In this document: one piece after another, positions 1 through 8,114 of the stretch
Numbering within the stretch: position 1 is the stretch's first letter
Layout: each line of letters opens with the position of its first letter
Source of the DNA: SZAS-3 sp964386785
GTDB taxonomy: Bacteria; Chlamydiota; Chlamydiia; Chlamydiales; JAAKFR01
Direction of reading: 5' to 3'
DNA: 9,267 nt
Assembly (NCBI GenBank): GCA_964386785.1
Contig: CAYLUD010000045.1
Coordinates: 1-9,267, forward strand
Notes under the pieces: model-generated
Seen by the model: the letters and a program-made list of their open reading frames with translations, nothing else
Told to the model about the DNA's origin: nothing
Database searches by the model: none
Position numbers and translations under genes: made by a program

Positions 1-3000
1 TCAGGGGCTCCTAATATCGTCTTTGCTACCTGTAGAGGTAGATGATAGTCGGAATGGTGCACGGTTTTTGCTGACCCAAGGGCTATATTATATTGCGTGG
101 ATACGGTCGTAAATGCATCGTATTCATCCGATATAATCATCAATTTTTGTGCCAGAAATTGAAGAAGTCTATACCAAGCTTGTTGCTGTTTTTGGTATGT
201 ATGGAGCCCCTCGGCATTCGAAATCTGTTGCGTTTCGATTAGGGATCGAGTCGACCCACTGATCAGATTGGATAATGTTCCTATTGTACACGCAATATGG
301 CCCTTCTCTATGTATAATCTATGAAGCAGCTCTAGCAACGCGTTAATAGAAGTAACGCTTATGTCGGTAATGCCATGATACGTTAGGGACACCAGACGCT
401 GTCTACTCGCTTGCCACAGAAGTTTTCGTAATACGGGTGTTTGTGTTGTAAATAGGTTAGGTGTGTAGCCTACCCCAAGCATGCGATCTGGGTGCCGAAT
501 CATCCAAAGAGCTACCAGGGAGGGGGTGATTACGGAGCTTTTGCCCCCCCCTAGACTTTCATGTTGAAATTGTCCTCCGCTAATCAATTGGTCTTGAATA
601 TGTTGCACCTGGTGTTTTGTGAGCAAAAAACCTAATTCATATTCCATTACTAAGAGGACTCGAGCAATTTTTTTTTCTTCTGCTGTTGCAGCATGCTGTG
701 CCTTCTCAACATCATAGTGTTCTTGCTGATAGTATATTTGTGTATACGATGCCGCTTGTGTAATGAGGGTCTTACATTCTTTTGCATGCTCGTAAGTACG
801 AACCAGTCGTTTTGCTTGTTGCAGGTAGCGATTATCCTTTAGGAATGTATGTAGCAATTGCGTTATCTGCTCCTGATCGCGGATCTTAACTCGATCCTCT
901 AGTGAGGAGAAATTACCTATCTGGTAACACCAAAGTAGTTCTGATAAGTATCCATCTAGTGGGTCATGGGAAGTGGTGCGTACGCCCTGCATCGCAAATT
1001 CCATGAGACTGCCTATACTAGTTTTAGTTGTTTGTATATTTTCTCGCGCAATGTATATTTCGGACTTAATATTCCAGATGATATTATCAAATATTTCTGA
1101 GGATTGATCTGCTTTTGGTTGTGCAAATGGCACTCGCAGATCTGCTTCCATCTGTTGTACCATCACAGATTGGGGTAACTCTGTTTTAAGGCCATCTAGG
1201 ATCTCGGAGACCGCTGGATTTAGTGCGCCTTGCTGGGGGAGTGGAGCTGTTACAGGTTGCAGTTTTGTATTAAAAAAATACGAGGGTGTCTCTATAGATA
1301 ATGACAACTGATTCCAATTATATGAGGATGAGGGGGACGGAGCCGGCTTGATCCATTCATCCACATGTGCAGCATGATACCTCTCAATGGCTGTTTGGAT
1401 CTGATTATCTGTAGGATTGTCTTCCGTAATATGCTGATGCTTGTTTTTGAGCTGCTCGAGGTATTTCACGGCATGAGCACCCATATGGAATATGATGTGG
1501 GAGGCGTTCTGTAACAGGGTATCTATCCTCTTCTGGTTTGCAATGAGCTTAGGGATTTCTTTCCATAGATTGAGTTGAGAGAGTTCTGTAGGAAAAAACC
1601 ACCCCTTACACTCATGAACTAATAGATTTAGTTCATGGCAGAATACCTGTTGGGCTACCCCTTGTTTATTCCCAGGCTGCCAGGATGAAAAAGCTGTTAT
1701 AATCTTGTCTACGGTGTCATTCCATTCATCTAACAATGCCAATGCATCCTGACAATAGGCTCTAGCGGATGCAAACTGATTTTGAATAAAGAATAGATAT
1801 CCTAAGTAGAGAATTTGGGTGGGAGATGTGGTATGAAGTAAGAAGGTTCCTTCCTTAGAGAATTCATAGATCCAAGCTTCAGAGGATAGTTCTAATACAC
1901 GGACGTAATTAGGAGCATGTTTAGAAACTGTTTTTTGTGGATTTGTTGCATTAGAAGATGCAGCTGCATATGTGCAGGGGTAGATCACAAAGAGATACTG
2001 ATTCCGATCAAGATGTTGTAGAATATGAGCATGTGGAAAATAGAGATTCATTCCTATTTTAGGAGCCATCGCGTCAAATTGATATAACGCATATTGCGGA
2101 TAGGTAAGTAGGCGCCATTCGTTGCCTGCTTTTGTATACACAAGGTCTATATTTGGGCCAATTAATACCCTGTCGCATTCTTGTGTTTTATTATTTAGAA
2201 GCCCACAGATAGCCGGGTGAATGTGTGCAAACTGCCAGTTTGGAGCCGTGCGCATCACAATGTGATTGGGATACGAAGGAAAGTGGAGAGTTACAGTATG
2301 GGTGTTATTTGTTAGAGATCCTGTTGCGATAAGGCGATGAGAAGTGTCAAAAAATTGTAATTGTAGTAATGCGAATGGACTAGATTTGTCACGCAGAAGC
2401 CAACAATCAGCCTGTTGCAGGAGTTGTGGTAGCTGATCTACGCACAGATGCTGAGGAGACATCCACTGCATGATTGTATTGGAGGATTCGACCCAAATAT
2501 CGCGTGCCTCTTTTCGGTAAAATTCAATGGTAATAGTTTTTTCTTCATCTAAAATGGTGATTTGATCACGATTACCAGGTAATGGGGTGAGAGCATGTGG
2601 TTGTTGTAGCAGCATCATATTGATACCCCTCCTTTCTAATAATGCAGATGTAGATGGGTCGATCTGGTGATAACGTGATATGTTTTCTGCATATCCATGA
2701 AAGAGGTTGATAGGGGTATTCTCCTGGATCCATATCCATGTGGATAACTTTCCTTCTATGGTCGCCTGGCTCCATAGACCTGTAAGGCCTGTAATCTGGG
2801 GTAAGAGTAGAGCCAGATTTTCGGGTAGAAATTTTTTTTCGTGAGCCAGAAATAGAGACTGGATATCTGATTTGACATGACTTAATGCAGGGCCTTTTGG
2901 TTGCGCTCCCAGGCTGAGCCATAGTTGAAAAAATAAGATGATTTCTTGATCAGTAGGCTTCTCTTCTGCTCCAATGCGTAGCGCAAGAGCATAGGCAATA

Positions 3001-6000
3001 TCTCGCTGGTCCCCGGTTTGTAGCGCATCCAATTGTATACTGGAAAGCTGCTTGTTGTACCAAGCCACCATAGCAGCCTTCGCCTCCTGGTTCTCGATGA
3101 TTTCTATGCTTGTTGCACATATTTTTATACGCAGCGAAAGAGGAATCTCTGCATTCTGATAGAATGCGGAAAGGAAAGGAAATATAGAATGCGGATCTAA
3201 CAAGGAGGCTTGGTGCAGAGCATCTCCAAAAAAGAGGATGTTGCAAATAAGGTTTTTAAAAAATGCATCATCTAGGTATTGAACCCCTTGCTGAGAAAAA
3301 AAACGCAGTCCTGAAAACACGCGGCCTACTCGATCTGTAGATAATAAAAGTAAAGCGCGCACTTCATCCCCTGAGAGGGGTACGCCTTTGTACATGATGG
3401 TGGGAAGGTCCTCCTGCCGGAGGGAGACTATAGTTGTAGGCGTATGATATTCCCCACTAGCTGGATAGGTATAAGGATTGTCTAAAGCATAATATGCTTT
3501 CGCTAGTGGATAATGGCGCTCATAAGGGTTGTCCACCCCATGGCGATCATATTTGGGATGTCTTCGCCGCTCCCATGGGATTCCTTTGTGTGTATAAAGT
3601 GTCTTGTTACTAAATTGTGGATAAAGTGTCTTGTTACTAAATTGTGGATAAAGTGTCTCTTCACTCAATTGATCGACTACTGACCCATCAAAAAGAACAC
3701 GCAAAGCAGGCCCTGGCTCGACCGGATAGCTCATACCCCTGAATGGAGAGCGTAGGGTATTTGTGTCACAAAGAGAACTCCGCCACACATGTAGCATGTG
3801 AGATAGTGAGTAATAAGAGGATTCGCGCCCACCCACATCCTTATCCAATGAGATGGGCTCCTTTTGCTTTCGGATTGTTTCTTTCCATGCCCTGAGCCTT
3901 TCTTGCTTCACCAGGAAAGGATCTTGCTTCTTTTTAAAGGGCGATGGATCTTGTGTATCCAAACCGGCCTTATACAGGTAGGGGGAGAGCATCACCAGAA
4001 GGGTCATACGAGCTGTTAGTGCTTCCGTGATGAGAGGATCTGGGCTCTCCCGACTGTAGAATCGTGGTACAATAGGATCCTGAGATAGAAAAGCCTTCAT
4101 CTTGCTGACTAATGTATGACCATGAGGTCCTAATTGAAGATGCGGGTCGTATAGGGCAGCCAATACTCCCTTAACTCCTTCGCTATCTGAGCGTTTAGGG
4201 TTAACACGCGGCAGAACATGTTGTATGGTTTCGAATAATTCCACAGCTGCCACGATCATAGAGACCGAGATCCCTTCCCGTTCTGTGTTTCCATAACAAC
4301 GTAATAATAGATGCATCCATTGGAGACATTCCGAGACTATAGTTTTTGCAAATTCTATTTCTATGACACTTAGTTTTGTTAATTCATTTGTCAGAAAGGA
4401 AGAAAGGTGATTGCAGGTATGGCATAGGGAACTTTCTAATTCAGCGATACGATCTGCATCACGAGGATTGATTGTATCGAGAATGCCTGTGTATGTACAT
4501 CTAGTTTTACCCGCTTGTATTACATAATTGTTCAAACTATCGGGTGCCAAGTTGGCATAGAGTTTCTGCTCAATAATACCTAGATCAAGCAGTATCGTAG
4601 GAGAGACTGCGCTAACTCTTTGAGGAGATATAGGGGGTAAATTCTGGATCACCTGATCGAATACATCGACTTGAGTAGATGCAGATGAAACAGCTGGTGG
4701 TTTATGACAATTGGTTCTTAGACTAGTGACGATCTGCCGTAGGTCGGATATATGGGTTGATATGCTTTTGCAGTCAGTTTTAGAAAATTTTGTAATGTGA
4801 TCAACCATCGCCCTAGCGGCTCGAAGTAATAGCATGGATGAGTTGTAATCTAAAGGAAAGTCAACGGCGTAGCGCATCAATTGGTAACGGATCAGCCACC
4901 GTGCAATTGCGTGGCTAGGCCCGTCTAGACGTAGCTGCTGATAGGCTTGCTTCAGGTAATCTGTTGAGCAATCCAGGTCGAGTGGTACATACTTCTCACC
5001 TTTCAGCAAGCGAGCTAGCTGGAGTGCAGATTGTAAAGCCAACATGTTTTGCTCTTGGCTGCAGTCCTCTGTTTGAGTTTTGGTCATCACTACCAAACTC
5101 TGTACTAATGTGCGGAGCCCGATAAACTCATGTAGATCTGTGTCTGATTTGCTGTGTAGATTATTTGTTAAACATTTTAGGTAAAATATCGCATGTTTGG
5201 AACACGGCCAATCTTCTTGTAGAGACTGGATTGTCATGTCCTGTAGCGTTACACACCATCCATTTTGATACACTTCAGATGTTTGCATAAAAGCATCTAA
5301 AAACTTCTTTCTTTCTGAATGAATCTTCTGCACCACTATGACTCCGTACACGGTGGTCGTGTTTTCCAGGGCACTCGTTTTTAGTGTAAGGAGTGGCTTC
5401 CCTGCAAAGTCCGATATTTCCCAGAGTGGGGAGAAGAAGTCCTTGTTAGCTTTGGATACTATGGTAACAGCCATCGCAATAACTGATTGTGAAATTAATT
5501 CGTCAGATGTGGTGAAATATGTATTCCATTTATTCACATTCCATTCAATATACCACTCTTCTAACTCCTGAATGGTACGTGATTGTTTATCTAGATTATT
5601 TTTGATTTTTTCTTTCCAGTAGGCAGTCGCTTTATGCCAGATATCGAGTATGTGCAGGTTTGGCAATTGTTCAGTAATACGTGACTGCTCCTCTCTATCT
5701 GCCCACCATTTTCCGGTATCTTGATGATAGGACTCACACAAGGTAAAGGCGAGCTGCCCTTCTATCGCATTGAGTTGTTCAATAAAAATTGTCTGACGAT
5801 TCCCCATTTGATCTGTGATTTCTTCTTTATAGGCCTCGCAGATCTTACGATACTTGTCCTGTACATCTAGTGTACATGTAACGACGGATTCGTCTGATTG
5901 TAATATGTATTCAATGCATGTTTTACAGCGTGTTACGTGTCTATTTTCCCATGCCTGTTGAAGCTGCGTTTTGAGGTTGCCATAGTCGTCATGAGCTTGA

Positions 6001-6839
6001 TCCCAACATTCAAAAAAGAAGACCTGTTTCTCTGCAGAAAGACTGCTTATTTTATCTGTAAGAATTTTTCGAAAATCTGCTTGAGGATCACCCCGTATAC
6101 AAGGAGAGATATCTTGGCTATAGATCGACAGATCATTACAGTTCTGCTGCCATAGAGCGCTGTCTTGTTCTGGATCGACTGCCATGATGTACTTTGCGAT
6201 AGATTCTTGGTGTGTGCGACTCCATTGCGTTGTGAGTCGATCAACTCTCTCCTTCGTCATTAGGGGCTTCCAGATGATGTAATCAATGTCCAAAAAATGT
6301 GGATCATTGTCGCGATAACGAAATCGGGAGTAGAGTTGTATTGCTTGCTGAAAGCTTGTTTCTTCAAGGGTTATTATTTTTTGATTCAGAACATCAGACC
6401 ATAGGCCTAGAGGGTGACCAAACCATTTGTTGGGTTGTTCCTTCAATATAGGATCGAATGCAGTAACAACCTGGTTGACATCGTTGTTTTCTTTTATTTC
6501 AAGTAATTGATTTGCTAAACCTTGCAAGCGAATTATCTGTTCTTGTTTCCATTTTTGGAAATACTGATCGTGCAGCCGGTAAGCAGTATATAATCCACCA
6601 GCTATCAAGGTTAATACAATCGCTGGATATAGAGGTCCTTTGATTTGAAAGGTCAATGCACTCAGGATACGAAATCCATGAGAATGGGAGGGGGGATTAT
6701 AGTGGATGACTACAAAAAAAATCGCAGCTGTACTTCCAATAATGGTAAGCGCAAGAAGGATAGTTCCTGTTGTGGGTTTCCAATTTAGACATCGTTTTTG
6801 TGCAAAAAACGAACCATCTGCTTGAATATCTAGAGTCAT
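1..6839 (-). CDS. Giant DUF3638-like P-loop protein with N-terminal membrane segments (3' end outside window)
   Basis: The frame is open from ATG at 6839 to the window edge, at least 2279 codons, with no stop seen. An in-frame TAA at 6854-6852 closes the frame upstream, which supports this ATG; the ribosome site is weak (AAAAAAGAT). Residues about 25-45 and 70-87 are hydrophobic and probably span a membrane, with basic residues 15-21 before the first. Residues 90-2050 match no domain I recognise; they include a 9-residue repeat (1057-1083) and a Pro/Ser linker (about 1831-1839). Near the visible end come LLVMEYELGFLLTKHQ (from about 2062), Walker A LGGGKSSVITP with K2100, and IISDEYD with D2238 and E2239. 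This motif order resembles DUF3638 (PF12340), whose described conserved motifs are LLE and NMG. Family assignment is by recalled pattern, not a search. ATP binding is likely. Substrate, partners and role are unknown. The rest of the ATPase module should lie beyond the window. Confidence 0.85.
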   Translation of the reverse strand, partial: MTLDIQADGSFFAQKRCLNWKPTTGTILLALTIIGSTAAIFFVVIHYNPPSHSHGFRILSALTFQIKGPLYPAIVLTLIAGGLYTAYRLHDQYFQKWKQEQIIRLQGLANQLLEIKENNDVNQVVTAFDPILKEQPNKWFGHPLGLWSDVLNQKIITLEETSFQQAIQLYSRFRYRDNDPHFLDIDYIIWKPLMTKERVDRLTTQWSRTHQESIAKYIMAVDPEQDSALWQQNCNDLSIYSQDISPCIRGDPQADFRKILTDKISSLSAEKQVFFFECWDQAHDDYGNLKTQLQQAWENRHVTRCKTCIEYILQSDESVVTCTLDVQDKYRKICEAYKEEITDQMGNRQTIFIEQLNAIEGQLAFTLCESYHQDTGKWWADREEQSRITEQLPNLHILDIWHKATAYWKEKIKNNLDKQSRTIQELEEWYIEWNVNKWNTYFTTSDELISQSVIAMAVTIVSKANKDFFSPLWEISDFAGKPLLTLKTSALENTTTVYGVIVVQKIHSERKKFLDAFMQTSEVYQNGWCVTLQDMTIQSLQEDWPCSKHAIFYLKCLTNNLHSKSDTDLHEFIGLRTLVQSLVVMTKTQTEDCSQEQNMLALQSALQLARLLKGEKYVPLDLDCSTDYLKQAYQQLRLDGPSHAIARWLIRYQLMRYAVDFPLDYNSSMLLLRAARAMVDHITKFSKTDCKSISTHISDLRQIVTSLRTNCHKPPAVSSASTQVDVFDQVIQNLPPISPQRVSAVSPTILLDLGIIEQKLYANLAPDSLNNYVIQAGKTRCTYTGILDTINPRDADRIAELESSLCHTCNHLSSFLTNELTKLSVIEIEFAKTIVSECLQWMHLLLRCYGNTEREGISVSMIVAAVELFETIQHVLPRVNPKRSDSEGVKGVLAALYDPHLQLGPHGHTLVSKMKAFLSQDPIVPRFYSRESPDPLITEALTARMTLLVMLSPYLYKAGLDTQDPSPFKKKQDPFLVKQERLRAWKETIRKQKEPISLDKDVGGRESSYYSLSHMLHVWRSSLCDTNTLRSPFRGMSYPVEPGPALRVLFDGSVVDQLSEETLYPQFSNKTLYPQFSNKTLYTHKGIPWERRRHPKYDRHGVDNPYERHYPLAKAYYALDNPYTYPASGEYHTPTTIVSLRQEDLPTIMYKGVPLSGDEVRALLLLSTDRVGRVFSGLRFFSQQGVQYLDDAFFKNLICNILFFGDALHQASLLDPHSIFPFLSAFYQNAEIPLSLRIKICATSIEIIENQEAKAAMVAWYNKQLSSIQLDALQTGDQRDIAYALALRIGAEEKPTDQEIILFFQLWLSLGAQPKGPALSHVKSDIQSLFLAHEKKFLPENLALLLPQITGLTGLWSQATIEGKLSTWIWIQENTPINLFHGYAENISRYHQIDPSTSALLERRGINMMLLQQPHALTPLPGNRDQITILDEEKTITIEFYRKEARDIWVESSNTIMQWMSPQHLCVDQLPQLLQQADCWLLRDKSSPFALLQLQFFDTSHRLIATGSLTNNTHTVTLHFPSYPNHIVMRTAPNWQFAHIHPAICGLLNNKTQECDRVLIGPNIDLVYTKAGNEWRLLTYPQYALYQFDAMAPKIGMNLYFPHAHILQHLDRNQYLFVIYPCTYAAASSNATNPQKTVSKHAPNYVRVLELSSEAWIYEFSKEGTFLLHTTSPTQILYLGYLFFIQNQFASARAYCQDALALLDEWNDTVDKIITAFSSWQPGNKQGVAQQVFCHELNLLVHECKGWFFPTELSQLNLWKEIPKLIANQKRIDTLLQNASHIIFHMGAHAVKYLEQLKNKHQHITEDNPTDNQIQTAIERYHAAHVDEWIKPAPSPSSSYNWNQLSLSIETPSYFFNTKLQPVTAPLPQQGALNPAVSEILDGLKTELPQSVMVQQMEADLRVPFAQPKADQSSEIFDNIIWNIKSEIYIARENIQTTKTSIGSLMEFAMQGVRTTSHDPLDGYLSELLWCYQIGNFSSLEDRVKIRDQEQITQLLHTFLKDNRYLQQAKRLVRTYEHAKECKTLITQAASYTQIYYQQEHYDVEKAQHAATAEEKKIARVLLVMEYELGFLLTKHQVQHIQDQLISGGQFQHESLGGGKSSVITPSLVALWMIRHPDRMLGVGYTPNLFTTQTPVLRKLLWQASRQRLVSLTYHGITDISVTSINALLELLHRLYIEKGHIACTIGTLSNLISGSTRSLIETQQISNAEGLHTYQKQQQAWYRLLQFLAQKLMIISDEYDAFTTVSTQYNIALGSAKTVHHSDYHLPLQVAKTILGAP
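3..660 (-). other. DUF3638-like P-loop ATPase module within the giant gene
   Basis: This is the visible part of the nucleotide-binding module, about residues 2060-2279. A leader LLVMEYELGFLLTKHQVQHI is followed by the P-loop ESLGGGKSSVITPSL (Walker A lysine 2100, codon at 540-542). The GVGYTPNLF segment sits where helicase-like folds carry a strand after motif I. CTIGTLSNLIS lies where DUF3638 proteins have a segment resembling PEHILS, and IISDEYDAF is the acidic Walker B (D2238, E2239). The first glycine of the classic GxxxxGK[ST] is replaced by Glu, which fits the MGxGK[ST]S form of DUF3638 better than a standard helicase motif I. The second lobe is not in the window, so whether this is a translocase, a helicase or a simple ATPase cannot be decided. 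Confidence 0.65.
544..551 (-). repeat. G8 homopolymer inside the Walker A codons
   Basis: The plus strand has eight consecutive C, so the coding strand has G8. It encodes two whole glycine codons and part of a third in LGGGKSS. In this AT-rich gene it is the only G/C run of this length that I noticed; the other long runs are A or T. A gain or loss of one base would shift the frame within the P-loop. The frame shown is the intact one. Confidence 0.8.
3594..3674 (-). repeat. 27-bp in-frame tandem repeat (9 residues x 3) in the giant gene
   Basis: Two perfect 27-bp copies lie at 3594-3620 and 3621-3647, followed by a diverged third at 3648-3674. The protein reads QLSEETLYP, QFSNKTLYP, QFSNKTLYT (residues 1057-1083). 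Because the unit is a multiple of three, copy changes would alter length without breaking the frame. The perfect identity of two copies suggests a recent duplication. The repeat is followed by a Tyr- and Arg-rich stretch holding two DNPY motifs (residues 1103-1106 and 1120-1123). Confidence 0.9.
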
Positions 6840-6850
6840 TATCTTTTTTA

Positions 6851-6900
6851 TTTAACATAAAATAACATAAAATAACATAAAATAACATAAAATAACATAA
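6851..6900. repeat. 10-bp tandem repeat, five copies, in the leader of the giant gene
   Basis: The plus-strand unit AATAACATAA occurs in four exact copies (6861-6900) plus a fifth differing at its first two bases (6851-6860). On the transcribed strand each unit reads TTATGTTATT and brings an ATG, in a frame that shifts with each copy. The array ends 11 bases before the start codon at 6839. Copies with ATG at 6888 and 6858 share a frame that runs past the real start to 6697. The ATG at 6878 is in frame with the giant gene but meets TAA at 6854-6852. None of these ATGs has a visible Shine-Dalgarno site. Confidence 0.95.
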
Positions 6901-6909
6901 TTAAATTAA

Positions 6910-6945
6910 TTTCTATTTTTTATAGAAAAAATGTTGTGTTATCAA
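6910..6945 (-). promoter_or_regulatory. Candidate promoter of the giant gene
   Basis: Reading the minus strand, TTGATA (6945-6940) could be a -35 element and TATAAA (6924-6919) a -10 element. The spacer is 15 bases, shorter than the usual 16-18. A small inverted repeat, ATTCTAT-like arms of 7 bp around a 5-base loop (6910-6928), overlaps the -10 and could bind a regulator. Transcription from here would give a leader of roughly 70 bases that includes all five 10-bp repeats. In DNA this AT-rich such matches arise easily by chance, so this is a suggestion only. Confidence 0.35.
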
Positions 6946-6979
6946 AAATAAAAAAGTCCTCAAGTTTCCTTGAGGACTT
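6945..6979 (-). terminator. Rho-independent terminator after tRNA-Ser
   Basis: On the minus strand, an 11-bp perfect stem (arms AAGTCCTCAAG at 6979-6969 and CTTGAGGACTT at 6964-6954) closes a GAAA tetraloop and runs into TTTTTATTTTT. It begins 5 bases after the tRNA-Ser 3' end, so it should end the whole translation operon. On the plus strand the hairpin is not followed by a T run, so it acts in one direction only. Its T tract reaches the -35 of the next candidate promoter. Confidence 0.93.
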
Positions 6980-6984
6980 GGATG

Positions 6985-7071
6985 CGGAAGAGGTAGGATT
7001 CGAACCCACGGACCCCTCACAGGGCCTCCTGTTTTCAAGACAGGCGCATTCGGCCACTCTGCCACTCTTCC
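6985..7071 (-). tRNA. tRNA-Ser (UGA)
   Basis: This is an 87-base type II tRNA. The acceptor arms GGAAGAG and CTCTTCC pair fully and are followed by discriminator G. The anticodon arm CCTGT-CTTGAAA-ACAGG places TGA at 7037-7035. A long variable arm with a CCCT/AGGG stem is typical of serine tRNAs, and the T arm is GTGGG-TTCGAAT-CCTAC. CCA is not encoded (the next bases are CAT), so it must be added enzymatically. The tRNA lies 25 bases after the pheS stop with no good promoter between, and directly before the terminator, so it is probably cut out of the operon transcript. Confidence 0.97.
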
Positions 7072-7096
7072 ATAATAAATAAGCTGTTATGTCAAA

Positions 7097-8110
7097 TTAA
7101 AACTGACGCAAGAAGTCTAACCGATTCTCCATAAATAAGCGAATGTCAGGTATACCGTACCGCAACATCGCAATTCTTTCCACTCCTATTCCCCAAGCAT
7201 ACCCTGTATATTGCTCGGGATTGATGCCGCCAGCTCGTAAGACCGCTGGATGAGTCATCCCGGCTCCAGCTACCTCCAGCCAGCCGCTACGCTTACAGAT
7301 AGAGCAGCCTTTACCCTGACATCCAATACAGCGCACATCGACCTCAGCCCCAGGCTCTACAAAGGGAAAATAGCTGGGCCGTAGCCGAATAGATACATCG
7401 CTGCCAAATAATTTTTGAAAAAACTCCTCAAGCGTATCAAGTAAATCTGCAAAAGAGACGTGTTCATCGATATACAGTCCTTCAATTTGATGAAAGACTA
7501 CATGAGAACGTTTAGAAATATCTTCATTACGAAAACATTTGCCAGGACTTGCCACACGGATAGGAGGGGATGAGCGCTCCATGGTGCGCACTTCCGCATT
7601 CGAAGTATGGGTGCGTAAGAGCAAATGATCGGTAATATAGAAGGTATCCTGCATATCTCGAGCAGGATGATTCTCTGGAAAATTAAGAGACGAGAAGTTG
7701 TAGTATTCTGTTTCTAGATTGGGTCCTTGCTGAACCGTAAAACCCATTCCTTTTAGTATGGAAAGCATCTCTTCCATGAGTTGCAAGATTACATGAGGCC
7801 TTCCCTCCCATTGATAACGGCCAGGTAAGCTGACATCTAGTTGATCAACAGCAAGTTGCCGAGTTTCTTCTGCTTGCTGAAATTCTGCCCACCGCTCATC
7901 AATCCATCGGGTAGCGTCCGCCTTAAGTTGATTGACCTCAGCACCTAACGCAGCCTTTTGCTCCTTCGGCAAGTCATGCAGCACCTGTAGTAAAGCTGCA
8001 ATCTTCCCTTTCTTGCCTAGAAATTCCGTGCGAATGGCTGCTACTTCCGAAGAAGAAGTAGCTCGCTCAAGCGCACGTTGTAAAAGAAAGCGTAGATCAG
8101 ACGAGTCCAT
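7097..8110 (-). CDS. pheS: Phenylalanine--tRNA ligase alpha subunit
   Basis: PheS is the catalytic chain of the cytoplasmic (alpha-beta)2 enzyme that charges tRNA-Phe with phenylalanine using ATP. At 337 residues it has the usual bacterial length. The N-terminal 90 residues form the helical tRNA-binding arm. Class II motifs follow: HPARDMQDTFYI (148-159), LLRTHTS (164-170), FRNEDISKRSHVVFHQIEG (193-211), FPFVEPGAEVDV (248-259), and motif 3 GIGVERIAML (307-316). Cysteines 261, 264, 269 and 272 form a CxxC-x4-CxxC cluster before GWLEVAGAGM; similar clusters occur in many bacterial PheS proteins and may bind zinc. The start is 4 bases after the rplT stop and has no Shine-Dalgarno sequence, so translation is probably coupled to rplT. 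pheT is not adjacent downstream, unlike in many bacteria. Confidence 0.97.
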   Translation of the reverse strand: MDSSDLRFLLQRALERATSSSEVAAIRTEFLGKKGKIAALLQVLHDLPKEQKAALGAEVNQLKADATRWIDERWAEFQQAEETRQLAVDQLDVSLPGRYQWEGRPHVILQLMEEMLSILKGMGFTVQQGPNLETEYYNFSSLNFPENHPARDMQDTFYITDHLLLRTHTSNAEVRTMERSSPPIRVASPGKCFRNEDISKRSHVVFHQIEGLYIDEHVSFADLLDTLEEFFQKLFGSDVSIRLRPSYFPFVEPGAEVDVRCIGCQGKGCSICKRSGWLEVAGAGMTHPAVLRAGGINPEQYTGYAWGIGVERIAMLRYGIPDIRLFMENRLDFLRQF

Positions 8111-8114
8111 CTAG

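Noticed and set aside
2572..3246. Two minus-strand reading frames of 116 and 98 codons
   Set aside because: Both overlap the long intact frame of the giant gene in another phase and show no family features.
5338..6244. Short frames of 65-77 codons on both strands
   Set aside because: They are embedded in the giant gene, have no convincing ribosome sites and look like chance open frames.
6697..6888. A 63-codon minus-strand frame starting in the 10-bp repeats
   Set aside because: Its beginning is repeat sequence and the rest overlaps the giant gene's start in another frame; kept only as a possible upstream frame, not as a gene.
6851..6900. The 10-bp array as a CRISPR array
   Set aside because: Units are contiguous with no spacers and are far too short.
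7072..7095. TTGACA and TATTAT before tRNA-Ser as a promoter
   Set aside because: The spacer is only 12 bases and the -10 would touch the tRNA 5' end, so it cannot work as a normal promoter.
7316..7330. Cysteine cluster in PheS as a novel domain fusion
   Set aside because: The CxxC-x4-CxxC insertion before GWLE is common in bacterial PheS and is not unusual.
7932..8114. Plus-strand frame opposite pheS, and a similar one opposite infC (9019-9222)
   Set aside because: Both are antisense shadows of well-identified conserved genes.
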